Below, one piece after another: positions 49,741 through 59,309 of a stretch of DNA of 64,000 nt (the first letter of the stretch is position 1; each line of letters starts with the position of its first letter). The notes beneath the pieces were generated by a model that worked only from the letters and a program-made list of their open reading frames with translations, searched no databases and was not told where the DNA came from. The stretch is from an uncultured Holophagaceae bacterium (GTDB lineage: Bacteria; Acidobacteriota; Holophagae; Holophagales; Holophagaceae), in the NCBI GenBank assembly GCA_903857495.1, contig CAIOFF010000020.1:1-64000 (forward strand). The letters run 5' to 3'. Made by a program: the position numbers and the translations under genes.

Positions 49741-50295
49741 TCAAGCCCTGTGGAAGTCCGCGACCGCCCGCTCGGGGTCGCCTGCCCAGAAGGGCCGGAT
49801 GGCGGCAAATCCGCCGAGGCGGGGGTGGCTGATGGCAGCGGCGTTCGCCGGCTTCACGCCACCCAGGGCGAGGAGCCGGGGACCACCGGCGGGCAGGCTG
49901 TCCAGGAACCGCCGCAGGCGCTCGGGGCCCCAGGGCACGCCCTTGCCGGGGCTGCTGAACACCGGGGACACCAGCAGCTGCGCCACGGCGCTGCGTTCGG
50001 CCCACTGGCTCTCGGTGTGCAGGGGCCGGGAGAGCGGTACCTGGCCGCCCCCCAGATCCGGGTAGGCCTCGGGCGCGTGGAGGCCGCAGCCGACGGCCCA
50101 GGCCACGTCCAGCCGCCCGGCCACCCAGAGCGTCACTTCGGGCGCGTTGTCCTGGCACCAGCGGGCAGCCTCCAGCAGCTGCCGCGTGGGCAGGTCCTTC
50201 TCGCGGATGAGGAAGGCATCCACGCCGGAGCGCAGGACAGACTTCCAGCGGCCGGCGTCGAAGCCGGTCCCCGGAGTGATGGCCAGGAGGATCAT
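49741..50295 (-). CDS. ThiE/TenI-like thiamine phosphate synthase-family protein
   Basis: A 184-residue TIM-barrel protein, shorter than typical ThiE (~210). It keeps LLAITPG at the first strand, DAFLIREKDLPTRQL (like LReKd of ThiE) and the phosphate loop LLALGGVKPANAAA near the end. The short length and altered core leave open ThiE, TenI (thiazole tautomerase) or a divergent paralogue. It overlaps the aldo/keto reductase stop by 4 bp. No other thiamine gene is adjacent. Confidence 0.7.
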   Translation of the reverse strand: MILLAITPGTGFDAGRWKSVLRSGVDAFLIREKDLPTRQLLEAARWCQDNAPEVTLWVAGRLDVAWAVGCGLHAPEAYPDLGGGQVPLSRPLHTESQWAERSAVAQLLVSPVFSSPGKGVPWGPERLRRFLDSLPAGGPRLLALGGVKPANAAAISHPRLGGFAAIRPFWAGDPERAVADFHRA

Positions 50296-51281
50296 CCGAA
50301 CAGACTCGCCAGCGCCACGGGATCCACCTTGGGGAGACGCAGCACGGCGGCGTTCTCCAGCACGTGGGCCCGCTGGCCCATGCCGCAGAGGGCCACGGTG
50401 ACGCCGGGACAGGAGCGGACGAACTGCAGCGCCCCCTGGGCCGGAGTGGCGCCGCCGAGGGCCTCGGCCAGACCGTCTGGCAGCTGGTTCAGGATGCGGG
50501 CCTGCATGAGGGAGGCGGAGGTCTGCACGGACAGGCCCGCCGCCTGGGAGGCCTGCAGGGCCGTGAGGCGCTCGCCCCCGAAGGGCTGCGTCCGCAAGAG
50601 GAAGGCCTCGGGCAGCGCCAGGTTCAGGGGCAGCTGGAGCCAGCGGAAGTGGTGGTCCTTCCCGCCAGCGGCGGTGGCCAGGGCCAGCAGGCGCTCAAGG
50701 CTCAGGTGCTCGGCCTGGTCCGGGGTCACGCGGAAGCCGTTCCAGGTGGCCAGGCCATAGCTGCGGATCTTCCCGGCTGCGGTGAAGCCCTCGCAGGCCT
50801 CGAAGGCGCGGCCCACGGCGGTGTAGAAGGCATCGACGCCCAGGTGGACGAGCTGGTGCTCCGGGTTGTGCAGGTGGAACAGGTCCAGGGTCTCGACGCC
50901 CAGGGCCGTGAGGCTCACCTCCAGCTGATGGGCCAGATACTTCGGTGTCATGGCGTGGCAGCCATCCACCAGGTCCTCCACCGCGAGGATGCCGGGTCCC
51001 TCCAGCACCCGGTGGAACCAGGCGCGGGGGTTCTCGTCCGGGTCGGGCTCGGGCATGGGGATGTAGCCCGCCTTGGTGGAGATGAAGAAGGCATCCCGGG
51101 ACTGCGTGCGGAAGACCTGGCCCAGGGCCCGCTCGGAGCGGCCGCCGCGGTAGTTGGCGGCGGTGTCGAAGACGGTTCCCCCGGCGGCGAGGAAGGTCTC
51201 TGCCGCCTCCTGGAGGGCGCTGTCGGCCCCGTCGGAAGTGGGACCCAGATAGGTGCCGAGCCCCAGGCTGCTGAGCTCCAT
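50292..51281 (-). CDS. Aldo/keto reductase
   Basis: A 329-residue NADPH-type aldo/keto reductase. The catalytic set is visible: Asp and Tyr in FDTAANYRGG, Lys in FISTKAGYI and His in LDLFHLHNPE. A C-terminal TVALCGMGQRAHVLENAA contributes to cofactor binding. Substrate unknown; coupling to the ThiE-like gene (4-bp overlap) and bamD (4-bp gap) looks like operon packing rather than a shared pathway. Confidence 0.87.
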   Translation of the reverse strand: MELSSLGLGTYLGPTSDGADSALQEAAETFLAAGGTVFDTAANYRGGRSERALGQVFRTQSRDAFFISTKAGYIPMPEPDPDENPRAWFHRVLEGPGILAVEDLVDGCHAMTPKYLAHQLEVSLTALGVETLDLFHLHNPEHQLVHLGVDAFYTAVGRAFEACEGFTAAGKIRSYGLATWNGFRVTPDQAEHLSLERLLALATAAGGKDHHFRWLQLPLNLALPEAFLLRTQPFGGERLTALQASQAAGLSVQTSASLMQARILNQLPDGLAEALGGATPAQGALQFVRSCPGVTVALCGMGQRAHVLENAAVLRLPKVDPVALASLFG

Positions 51282-51285
51282 GGGA

Positions 51286-52215
51286 CTAGCTGTCCAGCTC
51301 TTCTTTGACCCCGCTGGTGCCCATGGTGATCAGGCGGTCCGCGGCGCGGCGGGACCACTCAGAGCCCGGATAGCTCTCCACCAGCTTCTGGAAGTAGCTC
51401 TTGGCTTCACCGCGGTAGACCTTGACCCGATCCGCGCTGTAGGCGGTGACGTCCTTGGTGTACTGGGCGATCTCCTCCTTGTTGAGGCTCTTCAGGTCCT
51501 CCTTCTGGAGCTTGGCCGCATGATCCTTGGCGAACTGGTTCAGCTCCTCCTCGGACAGGAGGCGCAGCCGCATGGCCTCCCCCAGGTAGAAGTAGGCGCG
51601 CTCCCGGTCCACGTAGTCGGGATAGGTCTCCAGCAGGTTCTTGAGCCTCCGCTCGGCGCCGATGTAGTAGTAGGTGTTCACGTAGAACACTGCCACGACC
51701 AGCTCATGCTCGGCGATGCGGCGCCAGCACTGCAGGATCTTGGCGCGGGTCTCGCGGGCGTAGGGGCTGCCGGGGGCTTCCGTCAGCAGCTGCTGGAAGC
51801 CCTCGAGGGCTTTCCGGGTCTCGGCCTGGTCCCGCTCGGCGCTCTCGATGGAGGAGAAGTGGCAGAGGGCGCGGTGGTAGAGGGCGTAGTCCCGCAGCTC
51901 GTGGCGGGGGAAGTAGTTCAGGAAGCTGGCGTATTCGACCTCAGCCTCGGGGAAGCTCGGACTCGGCTGGAAGAAGAAGCTGTCGCCGAGCATGAGCTTG
52001 GCCTTGGGGAACTCCGGGGAGCCCGGCAGGTACTGCTCCAGGTGCCGCAGGGTCTGGCGGGCCTCGTTGAAGTTGCCCTGCTTCATCTGCTTGTCGGCGG
52101 TGGTCATCAGCTCTTCAGCCGAGATACCCTTGTCCACGGCCTTCGGCTTGCGGCAGCCCAGGCCTAGACCCGCCAGGACGGCGGTCAGGGTGAGGGCGGT
52201 GAGGATGCGCTTCAT
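51286..52215 (-). CDS. bamD: Outer-membrane assembly lipoprotein BamD
   Basis: A 309-residue lipoprotein of the BAM complex. The lipobox is LGLGC with Cys21. Tetratricopeptide-like helices follow: YLPGSPEFPKAKLMLGDSFF, EVEYASFLNYFPRHELRDYALYHRA and FQQLLTEAPGSPYA (each given in part) match BamD. It is longer than the E. coli protein (~245) with an extended C terminus. It feeds substrates to BamA, which is not in the window. Its ATG overlaps the preceding hydrolase stop. Confidence 0.88.
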   Translation of the reverse strand: MKRILTALTLTAVLAGLGLGCRKPKAVDKGISAEELMTTADKQMKQGNFNEARQTLRHLEQYLPGSPEFPKAKLMLGDSFFFQPSPSFPEAEVEYASFLNYFPRHELRDYALYHRALCHFSSIESAERDQAETRKALEGFQQLLTEAPGSPYARETRAKILQCWRRIAEHELVVAVFYVNTYYYIGAERRLKNLLETYPDYVDRERAYFYLGEAMRLRLLSEEELNQFAKDHAAKLQKEDLKSLNKEEIAQYTKDVTAYSADRVKVYRGEAKSYFQKLVESYPGSEWSRRAADRLITMGTSGVKEELDS

Positions 52216-53192
52216 GCGGACTCCATAGACAGCACTTCAGTCATGGCGGGACGGCGGGAAGGGTTCCATGCCTGGGCCAGCTTCTCGAGCCAGGGCTCGA
52301 CGAGGGCCTGGGCCTGGGCCCGGTGCCGGTCATGGAAGATCTCGTGGAAGACCTCAGGCAGTCGGTGGCGTTCCAGGATCTCCGGACGCACGGCGGACCA
52401 CAACTGTTCCGAGGCATCCGGGTCCACGACGGTGTCCATCCCCGAGTCCAGCAGCAGGATGGGGCGGTCCAGTTCCTGTCCCAGGGGCAGGAGCTCGGCG
52501 CGCCCCTCGTCCAGCGCTGCGCCAAAGGCGGCGGTGGCCAGGCGGTGGCAGAGGGGGTCCAGCTCATAGCGCTGGACCAGGACGGGATCCGAGCAGACGC
52601 GGCTCTTGTCGCCATGCAGGTGGATGGGCCAGTGGGGCAGCAGCCAGCGCAGCAGGCGGGCCATGACCACCAGGGCTTTGGAGTTCGAGTGCAGGGCCAC
52701 GGCGGGGCTCGACAGGATCAGGCCGTCGAGGGTGTCCGCATGCCAGAGCAAGGTCAGCAGGGCGACCAGCCCGCCGAAGCTGTGGCCCAGCACCACCTGG
52801 GGGCAGACCGGCAGGGGCGGCATGGGGACGCCGTCCACGAGGCGGGCGGTGGCGCCCATGCGCTCGGCATCAAAGCGGCGCTCCTGGCGAAGGAAGAGGG
52901 CGAGGTCATCCACGAAGGGCCGGATGCCCGTGGCATCGCCCCGGATGCCCCCGGACCGGCCGAACCCGCTGTGGTCCAGGCTGGACACGGACCAGCCGAG
53001 GCCCTTCAGCCAGTGGGCGGTGTGGCGGTAGCGCTCGCCGTGCTCCCCATAGCCGTGGGCGATGACCACCCGGCCCTTGGGCTGGGGGTGTTCCCAGCGG
53101 GCCCAGGCGAGGGGAAGGCCCCCATGACCGGTCAGGACCCCACGGGTGGTGGGCTCCAGGTCGGCAGGGATCACAGGGACGAATCCGGGCAT
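52212..53192 (-). CDS. Alpha/beta hydrolase (monoacylglycerol lipase-like)
   Basis: A 326-residue hydrolase of the Hydrolase_4/serine aminopeptidase type. HGYGEHGERYRHTAHWL is the family oxyanion region, GHSFGGLVAL holds the nucleophile serine, DSGMDTVVDP the acid and FHEIFHD the histidine. Lysophospholipase or monoacylglycerol lipase activity is the closest guess. The start MPGFVPV fits family length; the longer open frame upstream is antisense to prfB. It is the first gene of the leftward cluster, divergent from prfB. Confidence 0.85.
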   Translation of the reverse strand: MPGFVPVIPADLEPTTRGVLTGHGGLPLAWARWEHPQPKGRVVIAHGYGEHGERYRHTAHWLKGLGWSVSSLDHSGFGRSGGIRGDATGIRPFVDDLALFLRQERRFDAERMGATARLVDGVPMPPLPVCPQVVLGHSFGGLVALLTLLWHADTLDGLILSSPAVALHSNSKALVVMARLLRWLLPHWPIHLHGDKSRVCSDPVLVQRYELDPLCHRLATAAFGAALDEGRAELLPLGQELDRPILLLDSGMDTVVDPDASEQLWSAVRPEILERHRLPEVFHEIFHDRHRAQAQALVEPWLEKLAQAWNPSRRPAMTEVLSMESA

Positions 53193-53289
53193 CCCATCAG
53201 AATAGCGTGGGGACTCGGCCTCCCGGTTTGCTTTAAACTCAAAGGTTCCCCCTGCCGGTCCCCCGGCGCCGGGGCTCGAGAGGCAGACG

Positions 53290-54396
53290 ATGGATTTCGA
53301 CACCCTGGTGCGGGCCAAGAACGAGCTGGAACCCCGGGTCCAGCAGCTGGTCGCCCACCTCGACCCCGAACGCAAAGCCCTGGAACTGGAACAGATCGAG
53401 GAACGCACCACGGTCCCCGGCTTCTGGGACGACCCCGAGGCGGCCAAGCCCCTCCTGCAGAAGCGGGGCGCCCTCAGCAACGACATCGCCCTGGCCAAGC
53501 GCCTCAGCGGTGCCATAGAGGATCTGGAGACCGGCCTCGAGCTGGCCCGGGATGACGCGGAGATGCTGGCTGAGGTGGAGAACGTCGAAGGGGACCTGCG
53601 CAAGGCCCTGGAGGATGCAGAGCTGCGGATGATGCTCAGCGGGGACCTGGACGGCAGCCATGCCATCGTGGCCATCGCCCCCGGGGCCGGCGGCACCGAG
53701 AGCCAGGACTGGGCGGCCATGCTGCTGCGCATGTATCTGCGCTTCTGCGAGGCCAAGGGCTGGGCCACGGAGATGATCGACTACCAGGACGGCGAGGAGG
53801 CGGGCATCAAGGGCGCCACCTTCATCGTCGACGCCCCCTTCTCCTACGGCTACCTGCGGGCCGAGGCCGGGGTCCACCGGCTGGTGCGCATCAGCCCCTT
53901 CGACTCCGCCAAGCGGCGCCACACCAGCTTCGCGGCGGTCTATGTGAGCCCCGAGCTGGACGACACCATCGACCTTGAGATTCCTGACAAGGACCTGAAG
54001 ATCGACGTCTTCCGCGCCAGCGGCGCTGGCGGCCAGCACGTGAACCGCACCGAGTCCGCCGTGCGCTTCACCCACCTCCCCACCGGCATTGTGGTGAGCT
54101 GCCAGAACGAGCGCAGCCAGATCAAGAACCGCGCGACGGCCCTGAAGGTGCTGAAGGGCCGCCTCTACGAAGTGGAACTGCGGAAGTTCCAGGACAAGGT
54201 GGCCGCCGCCAGTGGCGAGAAGTCCGACGTGGCCTGGGGCAGCCAGATCCGCAGCTACGTGCTCCAGCCCTACCAGATGGTGAAGGACCACCGCACCGGC
54301 GAAGAGACCAGCCAGACCCAGAAGGTGCTCGACGGCGACATCGATGCCTTCATCCGGACCCAGCTGCTGGCCAAGAGCCTCAAGCCCGAAGGCTGA
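53290..54396 (+). CDS. prfB: Peptide chain release factor 2
   Basis: A 368-residue class I release factor. RISPFDSAKRRHTSF carries the SPF tripeptide that reads UGA and UAA, and GAGGQHVNRTESAVR carries the GGQ that triggers peptide release. The full N-terminal helical domain is encoded in one frame from MDFDTLVRAKNELEPR, so the programmed +1 frameshift found in many prfB genes is absent. The 97-bp gap to the divergent hydrolase should hold its promoter. Its stop abuts the stop of the convergent membrane gene. Confidence 0.95.
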   Translation: MDFDTLVRAKNELEPRVQQLVAHLDPERKALELEQIEERTTVPGFWDDPEAAKPLLQKRGALSNDIALAKRLSGAIEDLETGLELARDDAEMLAEVENVEGDLRKALEDAELRMMLSGDLDGSHAIVAIAPGAGGTESQDWAAMLLRMYLRFCEAKGWATEMIDYQDGEEAGIKGATFIVDAPFSYGYLRAEAGVHRLVRISPFDSAKRRHTSFAAVYVSPELDDTIDLEIPDKDLKIDVFRASGAGGQHVNRTESAVRFTHLPTGIVVSCQNERSQIKNRATALKVLKGRLYEVELRKFQDKVAAASGEKSDVAWGSQIRSYVLQPYQMVKDHRTGEETSQTQKVLDGDIDAFIRTQLLAKSLKPEG

Positions 54397-56442
54397 TCAC
54401 TTCAGGATGCGCAACAGGTTGCTGAAGTCGTCGGTCCAGGTGAGTGTGGACCCTTCGAGGCGGCTCACATCTCCGTTGTTCTGGAAGGCAGGCCGATCGA
54501 AGAAGGCGCGGTCCGCCGTGAGCAGGAGCCAGGTGGAGCCGTAGGCGCCGGTGGCCTCGTCGGACTCCGTGTCCACCACCCGGGCGCCCTGGTGGAAGTG
54601 GTCCGCGGCGGCCTTCACCACGGGGTGCAGGTTGAGGTAGCGGTTGGAGACATGCACCGCCAGGACTCCGCCGGGCCGGAGGTGCTGGAGGTAGACCCCG
54701 AAGGCCTCCCGGGTCAACAGGTGCACGGGGATGGCGTCGCTAGAGAAGGCGTCGATGGCCAGCAGGTCATAGGCCTGCGGGACTTCCCGCTCGAGGCTCA
54801 GGCGGGCGTCCCCCATGACCACCTCGACCCGGGCCGGGGAGTCCTTCAGGAAGGTGAAGTAGCGGCGGGCATAGTCCTCCACCAGCGGGTTGATGTCGTA
54901 ATACCGGATGAGGTCCCCCGGGCGCCCGTAGGCCGCGAGGCTCCCGGTGCCCAGGCCCACCACGCCCACTCTCCGGGGACCCTCCGGCAGGCTCGCCAGG
55001 GCCAGGCCCACGCCTGAATCCGGGCTGTAGTAGGTCACGGGCTTCCGGGCCTTCGCGGGGTCCAGGAACTGGCCGCCGTGGGTGATGGTGCCGTGGGCCA
55101 GGGTGCGCCACTGGCGTCCCTCGTCATCGAAGACCGACAGGGTGCCGTAGAAGTTGCGGCCCTGGGCCAGCACGACACCGTTGGCAGAGATCCCCAGGTA
55201 GAGGGTGTGGGCGCCGATGCCCAGGATCAGGAGCAGAAACAGGGTCTGGACGACTCTGAGCCGGAGCTGCTTCAGCGGTCCTGGATTCCGGCTGAGGGTC
55301 AGCAGCGCCGCGGCAGCGCAGGCCGCGAGCCCCAGGGGCAGCTCGAGGTAGCTGCGGAAGATCCGCGGCGCCACCCAGGCGACGAAGAGTCCGCCCAGGG
55401 CGCCGCCCAGGCTGAGGCGGAGGTAGAACCCCGTGAGGAAGCGGGGGTGGGGCCGCAGGCGCGCCAGCTCGCCATGGGCCACCATGCAGCCAAGGAAGAG
55501 GCCGCCGGCGAACACCAGGATCTGGAGCTGCACGGCCAGGTGCCGGTAGCCCGGAGTGAGGAAGAACGTCATGGCCGCGAGACCCAGGGGCAGCAGCCCC
55601 AGGAAGACGCCGCGGTGATACCAGCGGTCCGCCTCGAAGCAGAGGATGAACGTGAGCAGATACAGGGCCAGGGGCAGCACCCAGAGGAACGGGATGGGGG
55701 CCACATTGGTGCTGAGGTGGCTCGTCACCGCCATGAGCAGCACCGAAGGCACCGCTGCCAGGAGGATCCAGAGTGCCTTGGTGGCGAGGGTGGGGCCCTC
55801 CTCCTCGAGCGCTTCCGCGGGGGCGGTCGGCAGATCCGGGTGGCTGCGCAGCGCCAGGCTGAGGATCAGCCCGCCGAAGAGCAGGAACCCGGCCGACCAG
55901 CTCCAGGACTGCACCCGCAGGCTGAGCCAGGGCTCCACCAGCAGGGGGTAGGAGAGCAGGGCCACCATGGAGGCGGCATTGGACAGCGCGAAGAGGCGGT
56001 AGGGAACGTGCCCCTTGCGGGCCACCCAGGCCTGCACCAGGGGGCCGGTGGTGGAGAGCAGCAGGTAGGGGAGCCCAACCGTGCTGCCCAGCAGCGCCAG
56101 CAGCTGAAGCACCGGGTCCCCCGTGCCGCCGGGCTTGAAGGCCGCATGCAGGCGGAGGGGCAGGGCCAGGGCCGCCAGTGCCAGGAGCGTGCCGTGCAGC
56201 TGGATCTGGCGGCGGTGGGGCAGGTGGCGGATCACCAGGTGCGCGTAGAGGTAGCCCAGCAGGAGCAGCACCTGGAAGAAGAGCAGGCAGGTGGTCCAGA
56301 CCCCGGCGCTGCCGCCGAACCAGGGCAGGGTGAGCTTCCCCACCAGGGGCTGCACCTGGAAGAGCAGGAAGGCGCTGAGGAAGATGGTGGCCGCGGCCAG
56401 CCCCAGGGGAACCTTCGGGGCCTCGGCGTCGGTGGGGGTCAA
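54397..56442 (-). CDS. Membrane-fused spermidine synthase-like protein
   Basis: A 681-residue fusion. The first ~440 residues hold about 11-13 membrane spans (LFQVQPLVGKLTLPWFGGSAGVW near the start, then YLYAHLV). The last ~240 form a spermidine-synthase-fold methyltransferase-like domain with VGVVGLGTGSLAAYG, YDINPLVEDYARRYF and VVMGDARLSLERE. The domain FSSDAIPVHLLTREAF also matches. Such fused proteins are widespread, and their substrate is unknown; polyamine synthesis is not established. It is convergent with prfB, with adjoining stop codons and no terminator between. Confidence 0.82.
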   Translation of the reverse strand: MTPTDAEAPKVPLGLAAATIFLSAFLLFQVQPLVGKLTLPWFGGSAGVWTTCLLFFQVLLLLGYLYAHLVIRHLPHRRQIQLHGTLLALAALALPLRLHAAFKPGGTGDPVLQLLALLGSTVGLPYLLLSTTGPLVQAWVARKGHVPYRLFALSNAASMVALLSYPLLVEPWLSLRVQSWSWSAGFLLFGGLILSLALRSHPDLPTAPAEALEEEGPTLATKALWILLAAVPSVLLMAVTSHLSTNVAPIPFLWVLPLALYLLTFILCFEADRWYHRGVFLGLLPLGLAAMTFFLTPGYRHLAVQLQILVFAGGLFLGCMVAHGELARLRPHPRFLTGFYLRLSLGGALGGLFVAWVAPRIFRSYLELPLGLAACAAAALLTLSRNPGPLKQLRLRVVQTLFLLLILGIGAHTLYLGISANGVVLAQGRNFYGTLSVFDDEGRQWRTLAHGTITHGGQFLDPAKARKPVTYYSPDSGVGLALASLPEGPRRVGVVGLGTGSLAAYGRPGDLIRYYDINPLVEDYARRYFTFLKDSPARVEVVMGDARLSLEREVPQAYDLLAIDAFSSDAIPVHLLTREAFGVYLQHLRPGGVLAVHVSNRYLNLHPVVKAAADHFHQGARVVDTESDEATGAYGSTWLLLTADRAFFDRPAFQNNGDVSRLEGSTLTWTDDFSNLLRILK

Positions 56443-56446
56443 TGAC

Positions 56447-56947
56447 CTACTCGCCCTTGGTCAGCTGAGCCTGCTCGTCCTTCGGCAGCCGGAAGACCCA
56501 GCGGCCGGTGATGCGATCCCAGAGGTCGAAGCAGCAGAGCCAGTTCAGGAGGCCCGCCACCATCACATAGGTGGCGCCGTATTCCTGGGTCAGGGTCCGG
56601 ACGGGCTCGGTGCCGGTGCCGCCGAAGGTCCAGGCGAAGATGCCGTAGACCGGGCCGATGCCCGCGGTGGCCAGGGCCCCGAGGGTGGGCAGCCAGGCCC
56701 CGAACACGGGCACCAGGATGCCGCCCTTGACGCCATCCACGGCGCCGAACTGCATCTGGAACGCGCCCAGCAGGCAGAACACCGCCCACACGGCGACGAA
56801 GGCCTTGGCCCGGCCCTTCTCGCCGATCAGCCAGTAGCCGGCCCCGGGCACCAGCCACTGCAGCAGCAGCGGCTTCCAGGCTGCCTGGACGGCCTTCTGC
56901 TTGCGCAGCGGCAGGGGGAGCCTGGGAGTGGGTGTGGGATCGGGCAT
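56447..56947 (-). CDS. Small membrane protein, TM2/DUF6677-like
   Basis: A 166-residue membrane protein with about four spans. LLLQWLVPGAGYWLIGEKGRAKAFVAV resembles the first helix pair of TM2 or DUF6677 proteins, and the rest includes GILVPVFGAWLPTLGALA and VMVAGLLNWLCCFDLW. A Cys-Cys pair lies in the last span. The function is not known. It lies 4 bp upstream of the spermidine-synthase-like gene in the same direction, so the two are probably co-transcribed. Confidence 0.65.
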   Translation of the reverse strand: MPDPTPTPRLPLPLRKQKAVQAAWKPLLLQWLVPGAGYWLIGEKGRAKAFVAVWAVFCLLGAFQMQFGAVDGVKGGILVPVFGAWLPTLGALATAGIGPVYGIFAWTFGGTGTEPVRTLTQEYGATYVMVAGLLNWLCCFDLWDRITGRWVFRLPKDEQAQLTKGE

Positions 56948-56965
56948 GCCTTCAGCTTAAAGGAA

Positions 56966-56993
56966 AAACGCGGAGGCCGAAGCCTCCGCGTTT
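56966..56993 (-). terminator. Intrinsic terminator after TonB-receptor gene
   Basis: AAACGCGGAGGC (56966-56977) pairs with GCCTCCGCGTTT (56982-56993). On the minus strand the loop is the stable TTCG tetraloop and the stem is followed by TTTTTCCTTT. It lies 18 bp after the receptor stop. Confidence 0.9.
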
Positions 56994-57011
56994 GAGTGAC
57001 AGGGGCTGGAC

Positions 57012-59309
57012 CTACTTCCAGCTGTAGGTCAGGCTCACGCTGAAGTTGCGGCCGGGCTGGGAGAAGCGGGGGAGGTAGGAGTCACCTTCGTAGAGGTTGC
57101 GCACCTCTTCCCAGCGCCAGTAGGTGCGGTTCAGCACGTTGAACACGCCACCCTGCAGGCGCCAGCTCCCCTTCCACTTCAGGGACGTGAAGGCCAGCAC
57201 ATCCAGCTTGCTGAAGCCGGGAGTCAGGAAGTGAGGCCGGGGGTTGTAGCTGCTGTCCAGCAGGTCCTGGTCCACGGCGCTGCCGGCTTTGGCGGTCACG
57301 GCGGTCATGGTGGCATCCACGCCCCAGGCATCACCCTTGTGGTAGCCGATGCCCAGCACGCTCTTGAGCGGCGCGATGCTGTTGATGGGCTTCCCGGTGT
57401 TCAGGTTCTCGCCCTTGGCGTAGGCCATGCTCACGTTGGAGCGCCAGCCTTCCAGGAACACGCAGCCCGCGCGCAGCTCTGCGCCCTGCACCTTGGCGTC
57501 CTGCACATTCTGGTACTGGAACTGCTGCAGGCCGTAGACGGGGTCCGGGTCCGGCAGGATCACGTCGGTGATGAAGTTGCGGTAGCGGTTGTGGTAGGCC
57601 GCGAAGCTGGCGCTCCAGGAGCTGCCCTCGCCGCGCATCCCGAGCTCGAGGCTCGTGCTGCGCTCCGGCTTCAGGTTGGGATTGGGGATGATCACGTAGC
57701 CGGAGGACGGGGAGAACATGGTGAAGTTGGTGTAGTCGTAGGGAGGGTTGCGGAAACCCTGGGCGAACTGCGCGTAGCTGCTCCAGGTGTCATTCCACTT
57801 GCCGACCACGCCCAGCTTGGGGGTGACCACGGAGTTGGTGATCTGGGCAGGGGTTGAGTTGAGGGCGTTGCCGCGCAGGTAGTCCGCATCCGGATGGGGG
57901 CTCAAGGAATAGCGATCGAAGCGCAAGCCGGGTACTACGGACCACATGCCATCGGGGCTCAGGACTTCGGCCTGCAGGAAGGCGCCGGTGGTGGAGGTGG
58001 TGGAATCCGGAATGAGCTTGATGGGATAGAGCTGCCCGACGACGGTCTTGGTGCTGGTGCCAGCGGCGGACCCGCTCAGGGTCACCTGGGTGCGGTCATA
58101 GGGCTCCTTGACCTCCGTGCGGTTCAGGTCAAAGCCGAACAGCAGGCGGTGGGCCCAGCCGCCCAGGCTGAAGCGCCGCTCCGCCTGGGAGCGGAGCCCC
58201 CACTGGGTCTGGTCGAAGGTGTAGTCGCTGTAACGCACCGTCTCCAGGTAGGGGGAGGATGCGCGGGCTTCCCGGAACTCATCGGTGTGCTCCAGGCTCT
58301 TGGCCGTCTGGTAGAAGGCGCGCCACTCCACCCGCTGCAGGAAGGCGGAGTCATCCTCAAAGACGTGCTCGAGGTTGATCTGGTCGCGTCGGTTGTTGTC
58401 CTTGGCGCGGTCATTGATGATCCAGGTGGTCGAGCTGCCCAGCGCCAGCGCACGCAGGTTCAGCAGGTTGGTCTCCGCGTCGCGGCGATAGCTCTGGAAG
58501 CCCAGGCGCAGCTGGTTGGCCTCATTGGGCTTCCAGCCCAGCTTGGCCAGCACGCTCTTGGTCTCGAGGTTGAGGGGGTTCGGGGTCCCCAGGATCGGGG
58601 TGTACTCATTGCCCAGACGCCGCGTGGCCACCACGATGCCGTCCAGGTTCCCGGATCGCCCGGCCACGGTTGCCGTGGTGGATTTCTGGTTGTCGACGCT
58701 GGCGTAGCCGACCTTCAGGCCGCCGCCAAAGCGGCCCTCGGGGCTCAGCACATCCGAGGCATCCTTGGTGGTGTAGGTCACCACGCCGGCCAGGGCGTCG
58801 CTGCCGTAGAGGGCGGAGCCGCCGCCACGCAGGATCTCCACCCGCTTGAGGGCATCCACGTCCACATAGTCCCGGCTCATGCCGCGCCCGGCCTCGGCGC
58901 CATCCGGCAGGGTCACGCCGTCCACCTGGATCAGCACGCGGTTGCCGCCGATGCCTCGGATGCTGTAGGTGGAGGCACCCTTGCGGCTGGGATCATTGCC
59001 CACTTCCACGCCCGCCTCGAAGCGGGTCAGGTCGATGATGTTGCCGACCAGCTGCCGCTCCAGCTCCTTCTCCGTGGAGACGGTCACGGTGGTGGTGGTC
59101 TCCTTCTCGGCCCGCTCTGTGCGGGTGGCCGAGACGACGACCACGGCGGAGGGGATGTCCTCCTTCTTGGGCTTCTTGGCTTTCTCGGCCGCTTTCTTGG
59201 GGGCCGGTTCAGCCTTCTTGGGGGCGGGATCTTCGGCGTGGAGGCCGGCGGACGCCATCACGAGGGCGAGGCCGGAGAGCAGGGCGGGAAGGGTGGAGTG
59301 TCGGCGCAT
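57012..59309 (-). CDS. TonB-dependent outer-membrane receptor, heme/hemoglobin type
   Basis: A 765-residue receptor. A signal peptide (cut near HAED) is followed by a Lys/Pro/Ala-rich stretch (residues 26-50), then the plug (VVVVSATRTERAEKETTTTV, TYSIRGIGGNRVLIQVDGV, RVEILRGGGSALYGSDALAG) and the 22-strand barrel. FAQGFRNPPYDYTN and NPNLKPERS correspond to the FRAP/NPNL boxes of heme receptors, so heme or hemoprotein iron is a likely cargo; this is inference. It ends in TYSWK rather than Phe. No tonB, exbBD or heme-transport genes are adjacent. Confidence 0.85.
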   Translation of the reverse strand: MRRHSTLPALLSGLALVMASAGLHAEDPAPKKAEPAPKKAAEKAKKPKKEDIPSAVVVVSATRTERAEKETTTTVTVSTEKELERQLVGNIIDLTRFEAGVEVGNDPSRKGASTYSIRGIGGNRVLIQVDGVTLPDGAEAGRGMSRDYVDVDALKRVEILRGGGSALYGSDALAGVVTYTTKDASDVLSPEGRFGGGLKVGYASVDNQKSTTATVAGRSGNLDGIVVATRRLGNEYTPILGTPNPLNLETKSVLAKLGWKPNEANQLRLGFQSYRRDAETNLLNLRALALGSSTTWIINDRAKDNNRRDQINLEHVFEDDSAFLQRVEWRAFYQTAKSLEHTDEFREARASSPYLETVRYSDYTFDQTQWGLRSQAERRFSLGGWAHRLLFGFDLNRTEVKEPYDRTQVTLSGSAAGTSTKTVVGQLYPIKLIPDSTTSTTGAFLQAEVLSPDGMWSVVPGLRFDRYSLSPHPDADYLRGNALNSTPAQITNSVVTPKLGVVGKWNDTWSSYAQFAQGFRNPPYDYTNFTMFSPSSGYVIIPNPNLKPERSTSLELGMRGEGSSWSASFAAYHNRYRNFITDVILPDPDPVYGLQQFQYQNVQDAKVQGAELRAGCVFLEGWRSNVSMAYAKGENLNTGKPINSIAPLKSVLGIGYHKGDAWGVDATMTAVTAKAGSAVDQDLLDSSYNPRPHFLTPGFSKLDVLAFTSLKWKGSWRLQGGVFNVLNRTYWRWEEVRNLYEGDSYLPRFSQPGRNFSVSLTYSWK

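Noticed and set aside
53290-53400. Programmed frameshift in prfB
   Set aside because: The whole N-terminal domain is encoded in one frame without an in-frame stop.
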